A stretch of 64,000 nt of DNA, from NCBI GenBank assembly GCA_023678885.1, contig CM042996.1, forward strand, positions 6,196,602 to 6,260,601, given 5' to 3'. The position numbers were made by a program, and so were the translations under genes. Shown here in pieces: positions 11,639 through 25,170 of the stretch (its first letter is position 1; the number at the start of each line of letters is the position of its first letter). The DNA comes from Pogostemon cablin. Its lineage: Eukaryota; Streptophyta; Magnoliopsida; Lamiales; Lamiaceae. Under the pieces are notes generated by a model. That model did no database searches. It saw only the letters and a list, made by a program, of their open reading frames with translations, and was not told the DNA's origin.

Positions 11639-12537
11639 ATCCCGAAATTAGGACCATACCTTTTCTTTGACTAACGGTCCTCAAACCAACCTGAAACGCA
11701 CTCAGTCGTCCCTTTCTATCTCCGGTCCCGGGAGGCCCAATCGCAATTCAAGATCGACCAAAAGTCCAATCCAAATGAAAAACAATGTTTCCATCTTCGA
11801 AAGGACTTTACAAAAATCAGCCGAATAACCGAAACTTTTCTTTTAAGTTAGTTAACTGCTTAAAGAAGTAGGAGTTGATGCCTGCTTACTTACCAAGCGA
11901 TCCTGACTTTCTATTCTACTCCTGTCCGATCGAGTCTGCTTCGCTTCATAAGAAACATTCCCCTAAACCTAAACTTGCTCACTACTCTTACTGAGACAAC
12001 TAACAACTATTTTAAAGTGAGATTTGAATTCAGTTTCTCTTTCGGCGGAGCCTCTTCTCCGAGTGTATTACTTACATACATATCTAATAATTTCGCTGTA
12101 GCGACTACATTCCTAGAATGAAAGTGACTTATAGATATGTGGTTATGTCTTTCGAAAACAATGAATATCGTAAGTAGTCAAGTCACTTGCTTTTCAATTC
12201 TTGTTGGTAGTAGTCTGTCAATTCTAATCAATTCCAATGACATGACATTAAACATTTCCTATTGATTTGTCCCCCCGGGACTTATTCATCATCAATTACC
12301 CAAATGGGTACCAGGGAAAATCTGCATATTCTCTCATTATTCAGCGCCCGGTCAACCCTGAACATTAAGTTATTCTAATCTATATTTAAAGAGTGATTTC
12401 ACTTTAGAAGTCTCTTTATGGATGAACCAATTAAGATCCTCCAACTCCGTGGTTGATTTAGACTCAAGATCAAGGTCTCCCTGGGCCAGGCGCTTAGCTA
12501 AATACGAAAAGTTCTCATTTGAAAATTTCACATTGGG

Positions 12538-12566
12538 GTTAAAAAGTATACATACAATATGCATAA
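12538..12566 (+). repeat. Dispersed 29-base motif, copy 1
   Basis: The motif 'ggttaaaaagtatacata' followed by 'catatgcata'-like bases occurs here, at 18385-18413 and at 59526-59554. The first and third belong to repeat B; the middle one is a separate single copy, which makes the motif a short dispersed repeat. Confidence 0.6.
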
Positions 12567-15500
12567 TTTTTAACCCTGAGCTTTGCACTAGCCCTTATTT
12601 TATTGCACCAATTCCCAGTCAAGCCAACCTTTGAGATAGCCACTTAGCGCTTATTGCTCGACACAGATTTTAGCGCTAAGAAGGAGGATTTTCCCAATCT
12701 CGTAGTGGTGCCGCCCTGCTCAACCTCCCTCAGGGATTACTGAGTCAGGTAGATCAACTACTTGTACATATCTCTTGGCAAACGAATATCCCATCCCGAG
12801 GTCTTAGCCGAGACTTGGCTTTACGCCATTAGGTATTTCTTTTCTCATTTTAGTAAAAGGCCTCTGGCTGCAGCAAGGCCATCTTGAATTCAAATTTGAA
12901 ATGAAATAAATGCATTGCTCTGTATTCTGCTGTGCTCAGCGAACAGATAAAGCCCAAGATGGGAAGTCGCATCTTTCCCGATAGCAAATCAAATACCTAG
13001 CGAGTACATGCAAATAGCCCGTAGGGGGTTACATGCAAGTCTTGCTAAGTAGCTATATATGCCTCCACATGTTGCATCTTTCATAACCTATTTAGGGCAT
13101 TTTCAATAGAAACAACAACAAAAGACAAGAAATAACTCGATAGCAACTATAAGATAGCAAGCAGACCCGAACTTTCTCTCAATTCGTAAGTGTTGCTATA
13201 AGCAAGTTTGCAATACTTGCTATACTGTATATAGCTATAGGTAGCAAGAATCTTTCATAAGCCATTTCCACGAGCCAATTATTCATAGCGCTAAAGAGGA
13301 AGACGTCACTTACTGTATTACTATCGGCTTTTTTCCGCAGGTTGAAGAAAAGAAGAGATGAAAATTCTACCTTCGTCTGTTTAATCAGTTATTAGGTGAG
13401 CTTTTCTTCCGTGGCTCACCGTCCATCACGGGACCATTTCGAATCCACACTAGAGTGCCTCTACCTTGCGGCAGAGAGCTTTTAGAACTCACTGGCTAGG
13501 AGCCTGGGGCCAGAAAGCGACTCTGGAACACCATCCCTTCCGAAAGAGCAGGATTTTAGGATTGAATTGACATATCCATTACATACGCTATTTCGAAGTC
13601 ACAAAGTCCGCACCAATTCAGTTGTCCAAAGTGTGTCAAATGGCTTGTCCACTTCTCACGTAGGAAAGAACCTCTCCCGGACAGACGAAAAGGCTCTTTC
13701 AGCCTACTCACTTTTTTTAAAGGCCTCTACGATTGATGAATAGAAGACCTACTTACGAGGATGGATCAATCTATTATATGCAAGAAAGCAGCTTAGAAGT
13801 TTTCCTCAAACTGCAGCCGAGCTAAGAGGAATGTCGAAACCAACCATCCCAGAGTGCGGTGAAAATCCAATCAAGATCTGTCTTCCACTTTATTAATACA
13901 TTGATAGCCTGATTAGTTGAGGATTCGAACCCCATAGAATGGTATGGGCTAGATGCCTTCCAATCATCAGATACAATACACGATTTGATCTATGCAATTA
14001 GTTTCATTCTAAATATCACTAAACCTTCTTTCTAAGTATGATAGAGGTGACGAAGGGAGAAAGTTTGATCTCAGTGATTCAAAGAGTGACAAAAGTGATC
14101 AATTGTTGGGCTTTTCGGGGTGCTCTTATTAGGCAAAGAGGTCGGATAGTGAAAATCTACGTTCAAATCGATCTAAGTGCTCTCGGGATTCGAATTGGCA
14201 AGCATCGTTAAAAGATGGAATATGAAGGAGTACATTCCTTATGAAAATGTGATGGGAAATACATAGAAGTTGCATTCATCCTAGCACGATTCTAGAGTCT
14301 ATTTTTAACAGCAAATAAGGAGGATATTTCCCTTTTATAACCCTAAACCTGGATCCACGTTACGATGTATTAGTCAAACCCTTAGGATTAGGATACGACG
14401 CCTTGCTCTTTGAGTATCATGGGATTGAATACCCCGACCTTGCAGAGGCTCCCGAGAAAGCGATTTCAGCCTTCCGGCAGTTAAGGGCCATTCATACGTC
14501 CCTCATCGGTTTGAATCCCCACCCATTTTAGAGGAAGGATCGAGCAAATGGAGAAGCAGAGGAATAGTAATAGGTTTTGGACAACTGATTAGTGATGATT
14601 TTTAGAGACGGCTAGTTCTTCTTATTCAACAAGGTACGAATCAGGAGAATATTGAATGTCGGGGCACACATAAAGGCTATTTGAAGACTTTTTATAGCAA
14701 TAAAAGTAAAAACAATTCTCAACGCCCTTACGAGGTAGCGATGCGTTAAACTACTCGTGTTGGAATGAAAGTCAGCTCGGTAAACTGATTCCATTCTGCT
14801 ACTACGGTTCCAAACCTTACTCTTAGCCCTATAAAGACATTTTTCAACTAAAAAAAGATGCTAAAGCTATTTATAGTTGTTCGGAAGGATTCATTTACTT
14901 CCTGCAAATTGCTTATGTAAGAACTAGTAGAAAGAAAGGAATTTTGAAAAAAAAGAATAAGGGTAGCATTGATAGATCGTTGAATGGGAATCGTCTTAGC
15001 AACTGGCTATAGACATGAGTCAAAGTCGTCGAGAGAGGAGAGAAAATTTTCATGAGAGAGGGACGAGCAAGTGACAGATTGGAAAAAAAGAGGTAGGCCT
15101 TTTCTGAGCAGTCATTTAGAGGCTTTGTTAGTGACCCATCATTCTTCTCTAAGCTGTCAGAGTCCGATCGAAGCGAACAAGAGATAGAAGAATCATTGCT
15201 CATAGATGTGAATTGAGAAAGCAAGCCCGAATTCTTTTTAATTAGGCACTATAGTCTGGTCCCTGTACCTGGTAAGGTCTGATTATTATCTGTAAGTCTT
15301 GTTTTGACCGCGGGAAGGTGAACTTTGCAAAGTGCTTATTTGGTTGGGAAAAAAGAAGACTTCTGACTCCAAGACTACCATACCCAAAACCAAAAATAAG
15401 TTTCAACTATTGATGTAGCCTCTTGTCGCTACTTACTCGAGAAAGCGCTTCTATACTACTCAACAGAAGAAAAAATCCCATAAAGATAGATTGAATCGAT

Positions 15501-15606
15501 GACCTATACTTAAACTAAAGGCACAAGGGAATAAAGAGTTCAAGAGCACAGAACAGAGGAAATGCACATGGGTCTCCTTGAAGAACGAAATCTAAGATAA
15601 AGAAAG

Positions 15607-17101
15607 AACTGCTCTCCTACTGAGGAAGGCATGCTTTTTCTTTCAATAGCCGGTTTTAGATCCGAACTAACAAGAGTGAATTCACAGCTAATTCCACTTC
15701 TTTCAACAAATACATCTTATGAGTCATTGTAAGAAGATGCTAAGGTTTCGGCTACTAGAAAGACATAATAAACTGCTGTTTTATTGCTAGTGTTAAAGTC
15801 TAAAGATGGAACTCCTGCTTTCGAAGCCTTTACTTTCAGATAAAGTTCACTACTATGACAGTTTGCTACTATTGTATTGCTTGCCTCTACTCTATAACCA
15901 GGTGTGTAATTGACTATTTGCTACTAAAGACTCTTAGCCTAAAGGCTTTCATACGATACCACTACACCCTTAACAGGGACTATAGAAGCTCTAATTTCAG
16001 GGTTCAAGTAAGTTCTTTCCAATTCCAATTCTTAGTCCTTAACTCTTTCGCCGTTAGAACACTCGTTAACCGGGTTACCTTCTGAAAAGACCTTAGTCTC
16101 AAGATGCCCTAGGGCCCCTAGCTAGTCAGTCTTTATAGCAGCTCATCCTTTCAATCCTATCTTGAATTGAACCTCAAAACTCACTTTTGAGTTGTAACCG
16201 AAGTAGAGCAAGATAAGGGATAAGTGGCTCTGATAGAACATAGAAGGCTGTTTTTATAGCACCGCTGAACCAGTTGCCACTCACTGGTTCCATATCTCCT
16301 TCCCTTTTTCTCGGTCCCCCTGGAATGGAAAGTGATATATATTCCCCCCTAAAACTCTGTACTATAGCTATCCAGCTGACGAGTTTACCCGAGGTCTTGT
16401 GCTATGGGGAATAAAATAAGAAGAGAAGGTGGCTAAAAAAGAAAGCATAGGTTCTTCACTTCACGTGACATAGCTACGCTCAGGTTTCACAAACTTCGCG
16501 TCAGGTTCACTGAAGTGAAATCTTCAAGCAAGCAAAGGTACCTCCTTCGTCCCCTGTCCTTGCTGGTATATAGATGCGCTTAATTAGTTACCTGAATTCA
16601 CTCCTCTCTGGAGAGAGGACTCTTGAATAAGTGGACTTCGACTATGCTTCGGACATCTTTGATAAAGGGCTATCAACGGCTTAAGGATTAAATAGTCAAT
16701 GGCTTTAACCCACACACTGGTTATGTTCTAAACCCGCTCCTGACATGAGCGACTTAGACTGATTAGCTCCTATCGTATTCCATATATTGGATTTGAACTG
16801 AGACCGAGCAGATACTTTTTTGGCTTGACCTGCCCGCTCAACCTTTCCTTATTTATTGAACTGAGACGGAGCTGAATCTATCCTTTGAACATGGATGTGA
16901 CCTTGAGACAATGCCCTAAAATAAGAAAGAGTCATTACTAGATCCTACAGACGCTCTCCGAGGCATTTCTTTAGTGCTTCAATTGGTCTTGCACTAACTC
17001 ACTTCTGCAAATGAGTGTTTCAACTATCGAGAAAGTCTGACTTGCTGTTCACTGTGCTTTATTTAAAGCAGTTTTAAGTTTCACTTCAGTAGTATTATGC
17101 C
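15607..17101. other. No recognisable gene
   Basis: Unique sequence after the right end of repeat B copy 1. The longest open stretch (15855-16085) has no family resemblance I can name. Confidence 0.45.
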
Positions 17102-17667
17102 GCTAATCCAATCAAGCATGAACAGACTCGTGACCAGATTCCTCGGATTATCCCTCGACGTCACCGACACTGTATTAGTGTACGGGATGATCGAGCTGAC
17201 TATCTTGTCAGATTGTATCTATCTTGGTATGGGGTGGCCCATATTATAGAACTCGCAAATCCAGTGTCTAGCGAGACTCTTCCGTCCAGTACCCATCCCG
17301 TGGATGACATTGGATCAGTCCAGGAGGTGATGGCTTTGATGATAGTGAACTTCAAGGCCATCTGCCAGAAATATTTCCCTTGGATCACCACCATTCCCCT
17401 TAAGAAAGGTAACCTACATGGAAATCTACATCTAATGACAACCGTGTATATGTGGGCAGGGGTCTTAAACTACCCACCGGTTGGACAAAGGCCTCACCTA
17501 ATGTATTTACATCATTAAGATTCAGGTTGTTTAACCCTACTTCCCAAGAGGTATTGTTCAAACTTCTGGGAAGCCAAAACAAATGGAGTTTCCACTTTTT
17601 TATGTTTCTACTAATTTTCCAACTCTCAATAATGAGAGAGCTGACTGGAAGAACCTTCCTTTCTTAA
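17102..17667 (+). pseudogene. Possible mitovirus-like RdRp remnant (N-terminal part)
   Basis: A frame open from 17102 to 17518 continues after a frame change in 17452-17667. The pattern of conserved aromatic, Pro and Lys-Gly positions between about 17213 and 17410 recalls the region before the polymerase motifs of plant mitovirus RNA-dependent RNA polymerases, which are common as decayed insertions in plant mitochondrial DNA. The catalytic polymerase motifs, including GDD, are not found, and the sequence is broken by a frameshift, so it cannot be active. The assignment is from pattern recall only and could be wrong; an unrelated decayed gene is the alternative. Confidence 0.3.
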
Positions 17668-18529
17668 ACTGTCACCTATTCGCATATGGTTTGAGGTTTG
17701 TTCTGAAACCTCTAAAAAAAATAAGGTCCTGAAGATTCTGAAAGAAATAGGGGTAATACATTTTTGTCGGGAAACTCAGGCAAGGTCTATTATTCATTTT
17801 TCCCAGTGGGTGCAGGCATCAATGAAAGGCTCGTTGCATTATTGGATTTGCTTGCAAACAACACTTCTCCTCTCGCCTCCCTTGGATCATTTTCAAAAGG
17901 GTTACACCTTTGTTGACCATATCCCATGCTCTTCCCAAACATAAACATGGTTTTCTCCTCGCTTTAAAAAATCGCTTTACTTAAGATAGATGCTAAAAAG
18001 CTAACATGAAAATGATCGTTCATAGAATGATTCATTGAAAATTTATAGGCTTTCGTCACGTCATACAACGTCGAAATATCAATTGCACGAGAAAGCCAAA
18101 ATAGAGAATGTTTTTCGCGGATGTCTCCCATTAATCGTAATTGCCCCTTATCCTTCTTATGTAATCCTACTCTTCTTCACTCTAAGGAGAGCTTATAAAC
18201 TAAAGGAAACAACCCTGGTAGTTCCCTTATTTGAGAAAGACTGAGAAAATGAGCTAAGATAGTCTATTCCTTTATATACGACATGGATTCATTGATTCAA
18301 CAGCATATTACTATGAGTAGCCTGACTTCGGGGAAGCAGCTTTAAAGAGCTGTCTTTCAAGACCCCGTTCTAACTGTGTCAGAGGTTAAAAAGTATACAT
18401 ACCATATGCATACTTATAATAAAATAAAGAAGAATATTGAATTTGTTGTTTAAAAAAAAGTATACTCACCATCTTGTCTTTCTCTTTCTTTAGCGAGGGA
18501 GTACACTGCGGGGAGTCATTGAGGTTCTG
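17668..18529. other. No recognisable gene
   Basis: Nothing assignable. Bases 18385-18413 repeat a motif from inside repeat B. Confidence 0.45.
18385..18413 (+). repeat. Dispersed 29-base motif, copy 2
   Basis: Near-identical to 12538-12566 and 59526-59554, but outside repeat B and with unrelated flanks. Confidence 0.6.
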
Positions 18530-18826
18530 ATGGCCGAGAGAGCGATTTTTCGAAACTCGTGTTCTTATTCTCAGAGGGCGATGTTCCTTAGGAAAACCTA
18601 TTGGACCGATTGGCAGAAAAGATGGGGCATCCTGTTATTTCTTAATCCTGTTGTTACCGATAAGTTGCTGATCGAGAAGGTTGATAAAGAGAACCATCAT
18701 TTCTTTCTCAACGAAATAAGGCAAAATTCTATATATTATATATTCTATGAGTCTGGAAGAAAGGAAATTGATCAAAAGCAGCTAAAGATCTCGCTGGATT
18801 CTGTTTTTATGCCAGGAGAGAGATAG
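18530..18826 (+). CDS. Unassigned ORF of 98 codons
   Basis: An ATG-started frame of 98 codons follows a stop-dense, AT-rich stretch. The product is basic, with mixed charged and aromatic residues (for example TYWTDWQKRWGILLFLNPVV near residues 23-43) and no clear membrane segment or signal. I recognise no family. It may be a chance or chimeric mitochondrial ORF; nothing nearby supports expression. Confidence 0.25.
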   Translation: MAERAIFRNSCSYSQRAMFLRKTYWTDWQKRWGILLFLNPVVTDKLLIEKVDKENHHFFLNEIRQNSIYYIFYESGRKEIDQKQLKISLDSVFMPGER

Positions 18827-21800
18827 CTGCCTATCACTGATGCGCTTTTGCGGTCCACAGATAATGTTCTATGGGGAGGCACAGATCTTTTGTCAATCCT
18901 ATGCCGGTACGGTTAGGGCGGAATGATATTTTATTCTTTGCTTCAGAGATCCGGCCGAGAAGAGATCCATCAAGACGCCCCTCTTCCATCGATCCCATTC
19001 CTCTGCCATTCTGCCATTCCTCAGCCATTGCATCGTTCAAGACTCCGTTCTAACACCAGTTTTATTGGTGATCAGGTCACCTTTCCTGCTTTTACGCCTT
19101 TCTATGGCGTAGGCAGTTAGAACAAGGAGACTAGACAGCTAACCGGTAAGCGCATCATAGGAAGATCAATGGCTGTCCTTTGCTTCGGATGTTAGAGCAG
19201 AAAATGGGTTCACCGTGATGTCAGGTCAATAAGTTTGATGGAAGTGATTTCCTTAGAGCAAGAGCAGGGCGGAAGCACGAATGCAGGAGCAGGGGAAGTC
19301 GGGGGTTCAGAAGCGATGATCAATAAGTGCACGGATATGGATCCATAGTTTAGGGGATCATATCTCATAGATCCTCGAGGTTCGAAATCCTAGTTTTGGC
19401 CCTAGCAGGCTCGAATTTTGTTCTTTATTTTTATATCTTTATTCTGACATCTCGTTCTTAGAGATCTCAGACCTTACAACGGACCAGTACTGAAAGAGCT
19501 CTCAGTGAGATAAAAGGACTAGACTATTGACTACGAAATAGATTAAGAAAAGAAGTGAGGCACTTTAAAGGGCCTACTCTTCATCTGCTTCAATCCCTGC
19601 TTGCCTTTCTTGCCGATGCTACTTCCACGGAGGTTTCGGCTGTGCTCTTTCTTTCTTGCCTTTCTTGGTTTATGGTCAGGTGGTAAATCTGGATTCTCTT
19701 TCTCGTCTTCATTCCTGAGATAGAGGATATGCAGGGTAGCTAATATGGAGAGCGCCTTGTCGCAATGCCCAAAGAAAGCCGTGGCCAGAAGAGGAACTCT
19801 AAATAGACATTCTCCGTAAAGGTATTTTAGGCTGCAAGGGGTTTGAAGGGAGAAAACCATTACCATTAAAGGGTTATGCTGCTAAAAGCTGAATTTTATC
19901 CTTACCAAAATCTACCTATGCCGAAGTTTAATGCTGAGAAAGAGCTAATCAACGCAACATACTGAAATCTTGATGCAAGGGTGATGAGAACTCCTAACCC
20001 AAAGATCTTCTCTCCGAATGTAGCTAAGGGTGCCGCGAGAAAGGCACGAGTAAAGGACAGATGACCGATCGTCTTAGGCTAATAGAATTGGTTAGACCAA
20101 AGTCAAGGCAAAAGAGAGTCCTTTCATTCCACTAATCAAAGTCTTTCTTTGACTAATAAGCTAACCGGAAAAGGGAAACTCTGTATCAGAAAGGGTTAGA
20201 AACCAGTCTCGTGTAAATGAGTCTAACCCCCAAAAAGTAACTAAACCACCTCTACCAACCTGTTCAGGAAACCTATCGTTTAATCCGCGAATATAGAAGA
20301 AGAAGAGGCAGGGAAAGCATTTGATCAAAGCATTGAGATGCAGAAGCTGCAACCGGCAGAGAAGTAACAACTGGCGAAGATGTTCTGCTTGTTCCTCTAG
20401 TCTAGTCTTCTATTCCTTTACAAGAAAAAAACATTATATTCCTCTTGTTGTGATAGGATTTGAAACCTAAAGGTGAACTCGTAGGTCCAGATGTTCCTGG
20501 TCCCATGGAAGCCTAGCTCGTAGCCAAGTGAAAGTCATTAGTCAAAAACTTCTGTGATTATCGTAGGTGTTTTACCTCAGGGGGTGAAGTCGCGGTAGGA
20601 CAAATAATTTCCCATCATTTTATTGGTTTGGCTTGATTAGTTCATAAGCTCTTCGTCCGTATGGTAGCTTGGTAGGGGGTCGCAGTTAAATAGGACCAAG
20701 GTTCAGCTGTCAGTCAATGAAGGAAAAAGACTTTGGTACAACTATTCCAACATTTGCACGTGGTGAAATTGATTCAACAGGTGGATTTCCGTTGCACTAT
20801 ATTAAAGAAGGGCTAGAACCTCACTCCATTGGTACCGTTGGGTAGGGTGAAAGTGGAATTTCAGATGCTCATGAGGAGCCGCCAAGGGAAGCCGTTCTAT
20901 ATGTACTTAGATTCAATTTAACTGGGCAATCAAAGGGAAGCACCGAAGTAGGGATGTAGCAAGGGTTGGATTCTCAATCCACATAAGGACTCACCGGTGT
21001 CAAAAGTGGCATTTCTCGCTTCTTCTCGAGCGCACAGGCAGATCTATAATTCTGCTGATTAACGGATCGAAGTTCCTCAACTTTCCAGAGGCAAAAGAAG
21101 AGGTGATAAAGTGGACTTAAGAAAAACTAGAGTTTGGAATCCCTCGTGGGTGAGAACCTCTAGAAGTCTAAGTGTCGATAAAATGATGTTTCTTGGCTGT
21201 GTGTAGAGCATCTTGGCTTTTCCAGACTGGTAACCCACTTCAACCAGCAGGCATGCTTAGTTTAGAGGCTCGTCAGCAAATGGATCTGAGTCACTTAGTA
21301 ATTAGACTTATGTCGACCTCGGTCCCCTCTAAATAGAGAGAATTGGATTGCTCCAAAGGGTACTGTGACGACACTGCTTTATATTTATAGCCTTGGAGAG
21401 GCAATTCCTTTTGTTTGTGGTAGTAGGTAGAAGATGGAGTTTGTAGCGGCTTTCCCTTGGCTTTACCATGTAACCTATTACGTTATAAGACTAAGGGCTT
21501 GACTTCCGATACTGCTATCCGTTACTCTCTATTAAGGGGAGTAGGAATGAAATCATGGTCATACATGTTCTACAAAGCCAAAGAAGCATAGAGCTTTGTT
21601 TCGAGTGATGCTGCAATTGCATACCTATGAAATTAAAATGTCCATTTTTGTTATTATAAAAAAAGTGCTGTTAGCGGAAGTACATCTCAAGTCGGTCTTG
21701 TTGAGGTTTTTCAATTCCTCTATTTTTTATTTGAATTTGGGCTAAAAGCATTTTGTCTCAAGAAGCCAAAAAAGGGGAAAAAACAAGCCTTTCAGTACTA

Positions 21801-22347
21801 GGATCTCCACACGTCTTGCTTCTCGGGCTCTTCTTCTAGATAATATAGGCCAATGTGGAGAATTTAAGAGGCAGGTCTTGGGATTGGTTCTTCACCTCGG
21901 GAAATAGATCGTTGGCCAGCACACAAAGATTCTCTATTTCCTCTCATTTCTTCAATCGTTGATGGTGGTGGTTTAGTCGACTACGGGGATACGAATGTAA
22001 TATATACTTTATGATACGAGATCACTATAGACTTGATGTTGAATACTATTCCAAATGGGAAAGCAGTGGTGTAGTTGTCTTGTTAGGCACGATATTCATT
22101 TTATGCCTGTTATCCACAGTCGACACCGCTATCCATGATTTAGGCTAAGTACTGTTAGCTCCCTAGGCACCTTGGCTCAGTATGAAATGTATTCATATTA
22201 CTATTATCCTTAACCCTACGATGGAATCTTCTCGTTAGCCCTCCATTAGACTGGAGGAAATTATCCTTTATTCTTTCGATTCGGGGCCTAGGGAAATTGA
22301 CTTTATTTCATTCATTTTAGCTATGAGCTGTCCTTGCAAGCATCGTC
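18827..22347. other. No recognisable gene
   Basis: A coding-like frame runs from 20717 (ATG) to about 20957 with TAGs at 20840 and near the end; its product (MKEKDFGTTIPTFARGEIDS at the start) is not one I recognise. The rest shows nothing assignable on either strand. Confidence 0.4.
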
Positions 22348-24228
22348 TTCTATTGAATTGAATGTCTTTCACTTTTGTGCCAACCTTCTTTTGAGCCTAA
22401 ATCGATCGAATATTCAGACCCGGCGTTGGTTGCCCCTATGGCTCTCCTAAAACCCTGCATAAGGGATATTGCTATAATGAGAATCTCTTGCTTTCCGCAC
22501 CCGCTAGTGCACATACACTTCTGTTTACTTGGGCTCATGAGGTGGTGGGAAATGGCCTGATTTATGCTTATGCTTTTGTCCAAGGAGTCCGCAGACTCTT
22601 ATTAGACTGCTTGTGTCTATGTTACGCGATATCCATGATGTTAATATCTCTTTCCGCTCGTGAGCTAAATTCGTGCTAGACTAGCTCTACTATAACTATC
22701 TAAATATATTTGAAAAGTGGTAAACTATAGGACTTCTTCCTCGAGCATTGAAATTGAGGCTTTACCTTTTCCCAGCTTCCCATCTATTCTTTGAAAGAGC
22801 TTTTGCAGTTCACAAACAAGACTTCTTCGATCGGTTTGCCACCGCTTCTGCCGAGGAAAAAGCCCTTCCTTTATTCTTTGAAAAAACTTCCCTTTCTTCG
22901 TGTTGGAGTGTGGTGCCCTATGCTTTACCAAATTTAGATCTTCCTAGCTGGCAGCTTGCAACTCTTCCGTTCCAAGTACAGTAAGTGAATATGGGATCAG
23001 TAATGGATATGGTCAAAAAGTGCTAGTCGAATGCTGGGGCGACGGTTTTCTTGTTTTTTGTTCCTAGGCCAAAGCCTTTTGAGTCCTAAAAAGTATTGGA
23101 AGCCGATGTCTGTGCTAAAAAATCCACGTTTATAAACCCATGGTTGTGTGAGGTGTCCAAAAGTCTTATTAGAACGAAGAACTTGAGCCTCTTAGAGCTT
23201 CCCGACTGTTGAGGATTCAAGGGATAAAAGGTCTCAATCAATAGAAGGAAAGGGTCCAAGAAGATATTCTGAAGGCATTCAAGCTATAGCTGTTATAATC
23301 CAATGGTGAAAGGAAGAAGGTATGTTGCACTCGTTTGCTGCCTCGGAGATGGTTTATTAGCATTCCCCAGAAATAGCGTAAGAAATGACTTCTTAAGAAG
23401 AGTTGGTTGATGGATTTCTTTCAAAGACCTGGACTCCTCGAATCCATTAGGGATTCACGTAAAGGTTAAAAGCGTGTATGTTTCGCCAGTTGTTAACCCT
23501 TCACTAGGGATGAATTTCTTAACATCCAAACGTGGCTTTTGCACCAAAGCATCTAGCTAAGCTAAGGTGAAATCTTTAGAATCGAATTCGTAGTCTGATC
23601 TAAAAAATTGTTAGAGAAACCGAGAATAAGACCTTACTTCATAATATTAATAATCCAACCAACCGCGCCTGGAATCAAGCCATTCAGGCAGCTTTAGACG
23701 AGAGGTTTGGCCATTCTCGTTGGAATTTGCTCACCCCAATACGTTTGATGATTGTAAATGGCGAATTGACAATTCAACACGATCAGAGTCGTTTCTTTTT
23801 GCGTGTGCTTTCTTTGGTTAAAGGGGACTAGTTAACGGATAGTTTATTAAATGCTCTATTTATATGTGGAAAGACATCGTGAGTCATGGGCGAGGCTCTT
23901 AAAGGGTCGAGATTTAGTCAGTTAGGTTTCACTTGAGCTCCGTAGAGAGTAAGAAAGGCAAAGCTCATACCAATTGGGCATACGTGTACTAAGAAAAAGG
24001 TTGGCCCTTCAAAGGCGCAATATCCATTGATTGGAGTAGGATTTCCTTAAGAAAGTAGGCAACGAAATGAAGCTGCTTCTAAAAACACATATTATGCGAC
24101 TTTCTTCAATTGATATTGATCTTACTTAGTTAAATGGAAAGGAAGTCTTCCAAGCCCTATCTGCTTAATGAATCCTTGACCCGTATGAGTGAGGTCGTGC
24201 CTATAGCAGGACAGACTGCCCACCCAAT

Positions 24229-24257
24229 TCTATCTGTCTATCTATCTATCTATCTTT
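24229..24257 (+). repeat. TCTA microsatellite
   Basis: A run of about six TCTA units with one interruption ('tctatctgtctatctatcta'). Confidence 0.85.
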
Positions 24258-25141
24258 CATGTTATTTGTTGGCTTCGTCGACCAATTCCTCATACCCCCT
24301 TCATCTTCAACAACAACTACTAGACTAGAGTAGGAGTTGAGTGCTCTGCTTGCCCTTTAACTGCTGCTTGTAAAGCATTGAGGGCAGGGTCAATTGGCAA
24401 CCCTGTGAGGTCCACCATAGAGGAAGCAACGTAGGGGTTTGGAGTTTGTCGTGGAAGCTCTCGAAATCTTCGATGAGGATGACCCCTTTCTTTGAACTGG
24501 ATTTTACAAGACAGGCCGGATCGGTCCATCTTCACCTCGAAGGAAGAGGCTTAAAGGCGGAATGGATCGCCCTTGACCCCACTACAGCTCTGCTTGCTTT
24601 CCGAAGCGACCTTGACTCTACTTGTTTTCTAGCGATTCCTGTGTACCGGATTAGGACGTCGAAAATGAACTTCTGGTGACCCCTCCCTTAATTCCTTTAA
24701 AATCATTCTCGATCTCGCAACTTGGTCATTTCATCGATTTCCCACTCCAAAAGGAAGGAGGCGGTCCTCTCATAACATAACCGAAAAGTTACAATTGGAA
24801 CATGGGGTCAAGCGAAGGACACCGGGAAAGTGTGGCAAAGGCAGAGAAGCCACTCCGAAGCTTTTCGTATCTGATAAGATTTTGGGGATGCCAATCCACA
24901 GGGTAGAGTAGGTCGAGGGTAGAATATAGCATGACAACAGAACCATTAGCATAGATAGATAAGTTCCTTATCCCAGTACTAGGGCGAAAGAAGGTGGCAA
25001 ATGACATAACTGCTTCTTTCTCTTTTTATGGGTATAATCCACTGTTGTTGAAGAAGCCTAGAGTGAAAGAGATGAGGATCCAATCTATTTTTAAGGAAGC
25101 AACTAATGGTCCAGGAATGGGAAGACTTGCCTTTGCCCTTG

Positions 25142-25170
25142 CTCTATTAATAAGGAAATTCCCTGGTGTT
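25142..25170 (+). repeat. Dispersed 29-base motif next to repeat A2
   Basis: The bases starting 'ctctattaataaggaaattc' are identical to 34839-34867. The first half is also present at 7164-7176, where repeat A1 begins. It marks a rearrangement junction. Confidence 0.7.

Larger units (their letters stand above)
8533..15606. repeat. Repeat B, copy 1 (about 7.1 kb, direct)
   Basis: The segment matches 55374-62574 in the same orientation over its whole length, with frequent substitutions and small indels (roughly 95 percent agreement by eye, not computed). It contains nad1 exon e and the end of nad1 intron 4 on the minus strand. The rest is unassigned. Compared with copy 2 it lacks a 220-base block (55489-55708) and has about 30 extra bases near 10400. 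Several frames open in copy 2 are broken here, for example those at 14330-14650 and 14804-15010. Confidence 0.93.

Noticed and set aside
13925..13990. Possible tRNA on the minus strand ('ggggttcgaatcc' T-arm-like string, also at 60905)
   Set aside because: The T arm would pair, but no matching 5' acceptor arm, D arm or anticodon arm is found upstream; in another frame the same bases read as an open stretch.
19370..19400. 'gaggttcgaaatcct' as a tRNA T arm
   Set aside because: The loop is one base too long and the rest of a cloverleaf is missing.
20875..20910. 'gaggagccgccaagggaagccg' as a group II domain V
   Set aside because: The 3' arm needed to close the hairpin is absent and no known exon follows.
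22348..22985. Overlapping frames on both strands (22350-22985)
   Set aside because: Sense and antisense frames overlap and none has a recognisable product or a conserved motif.
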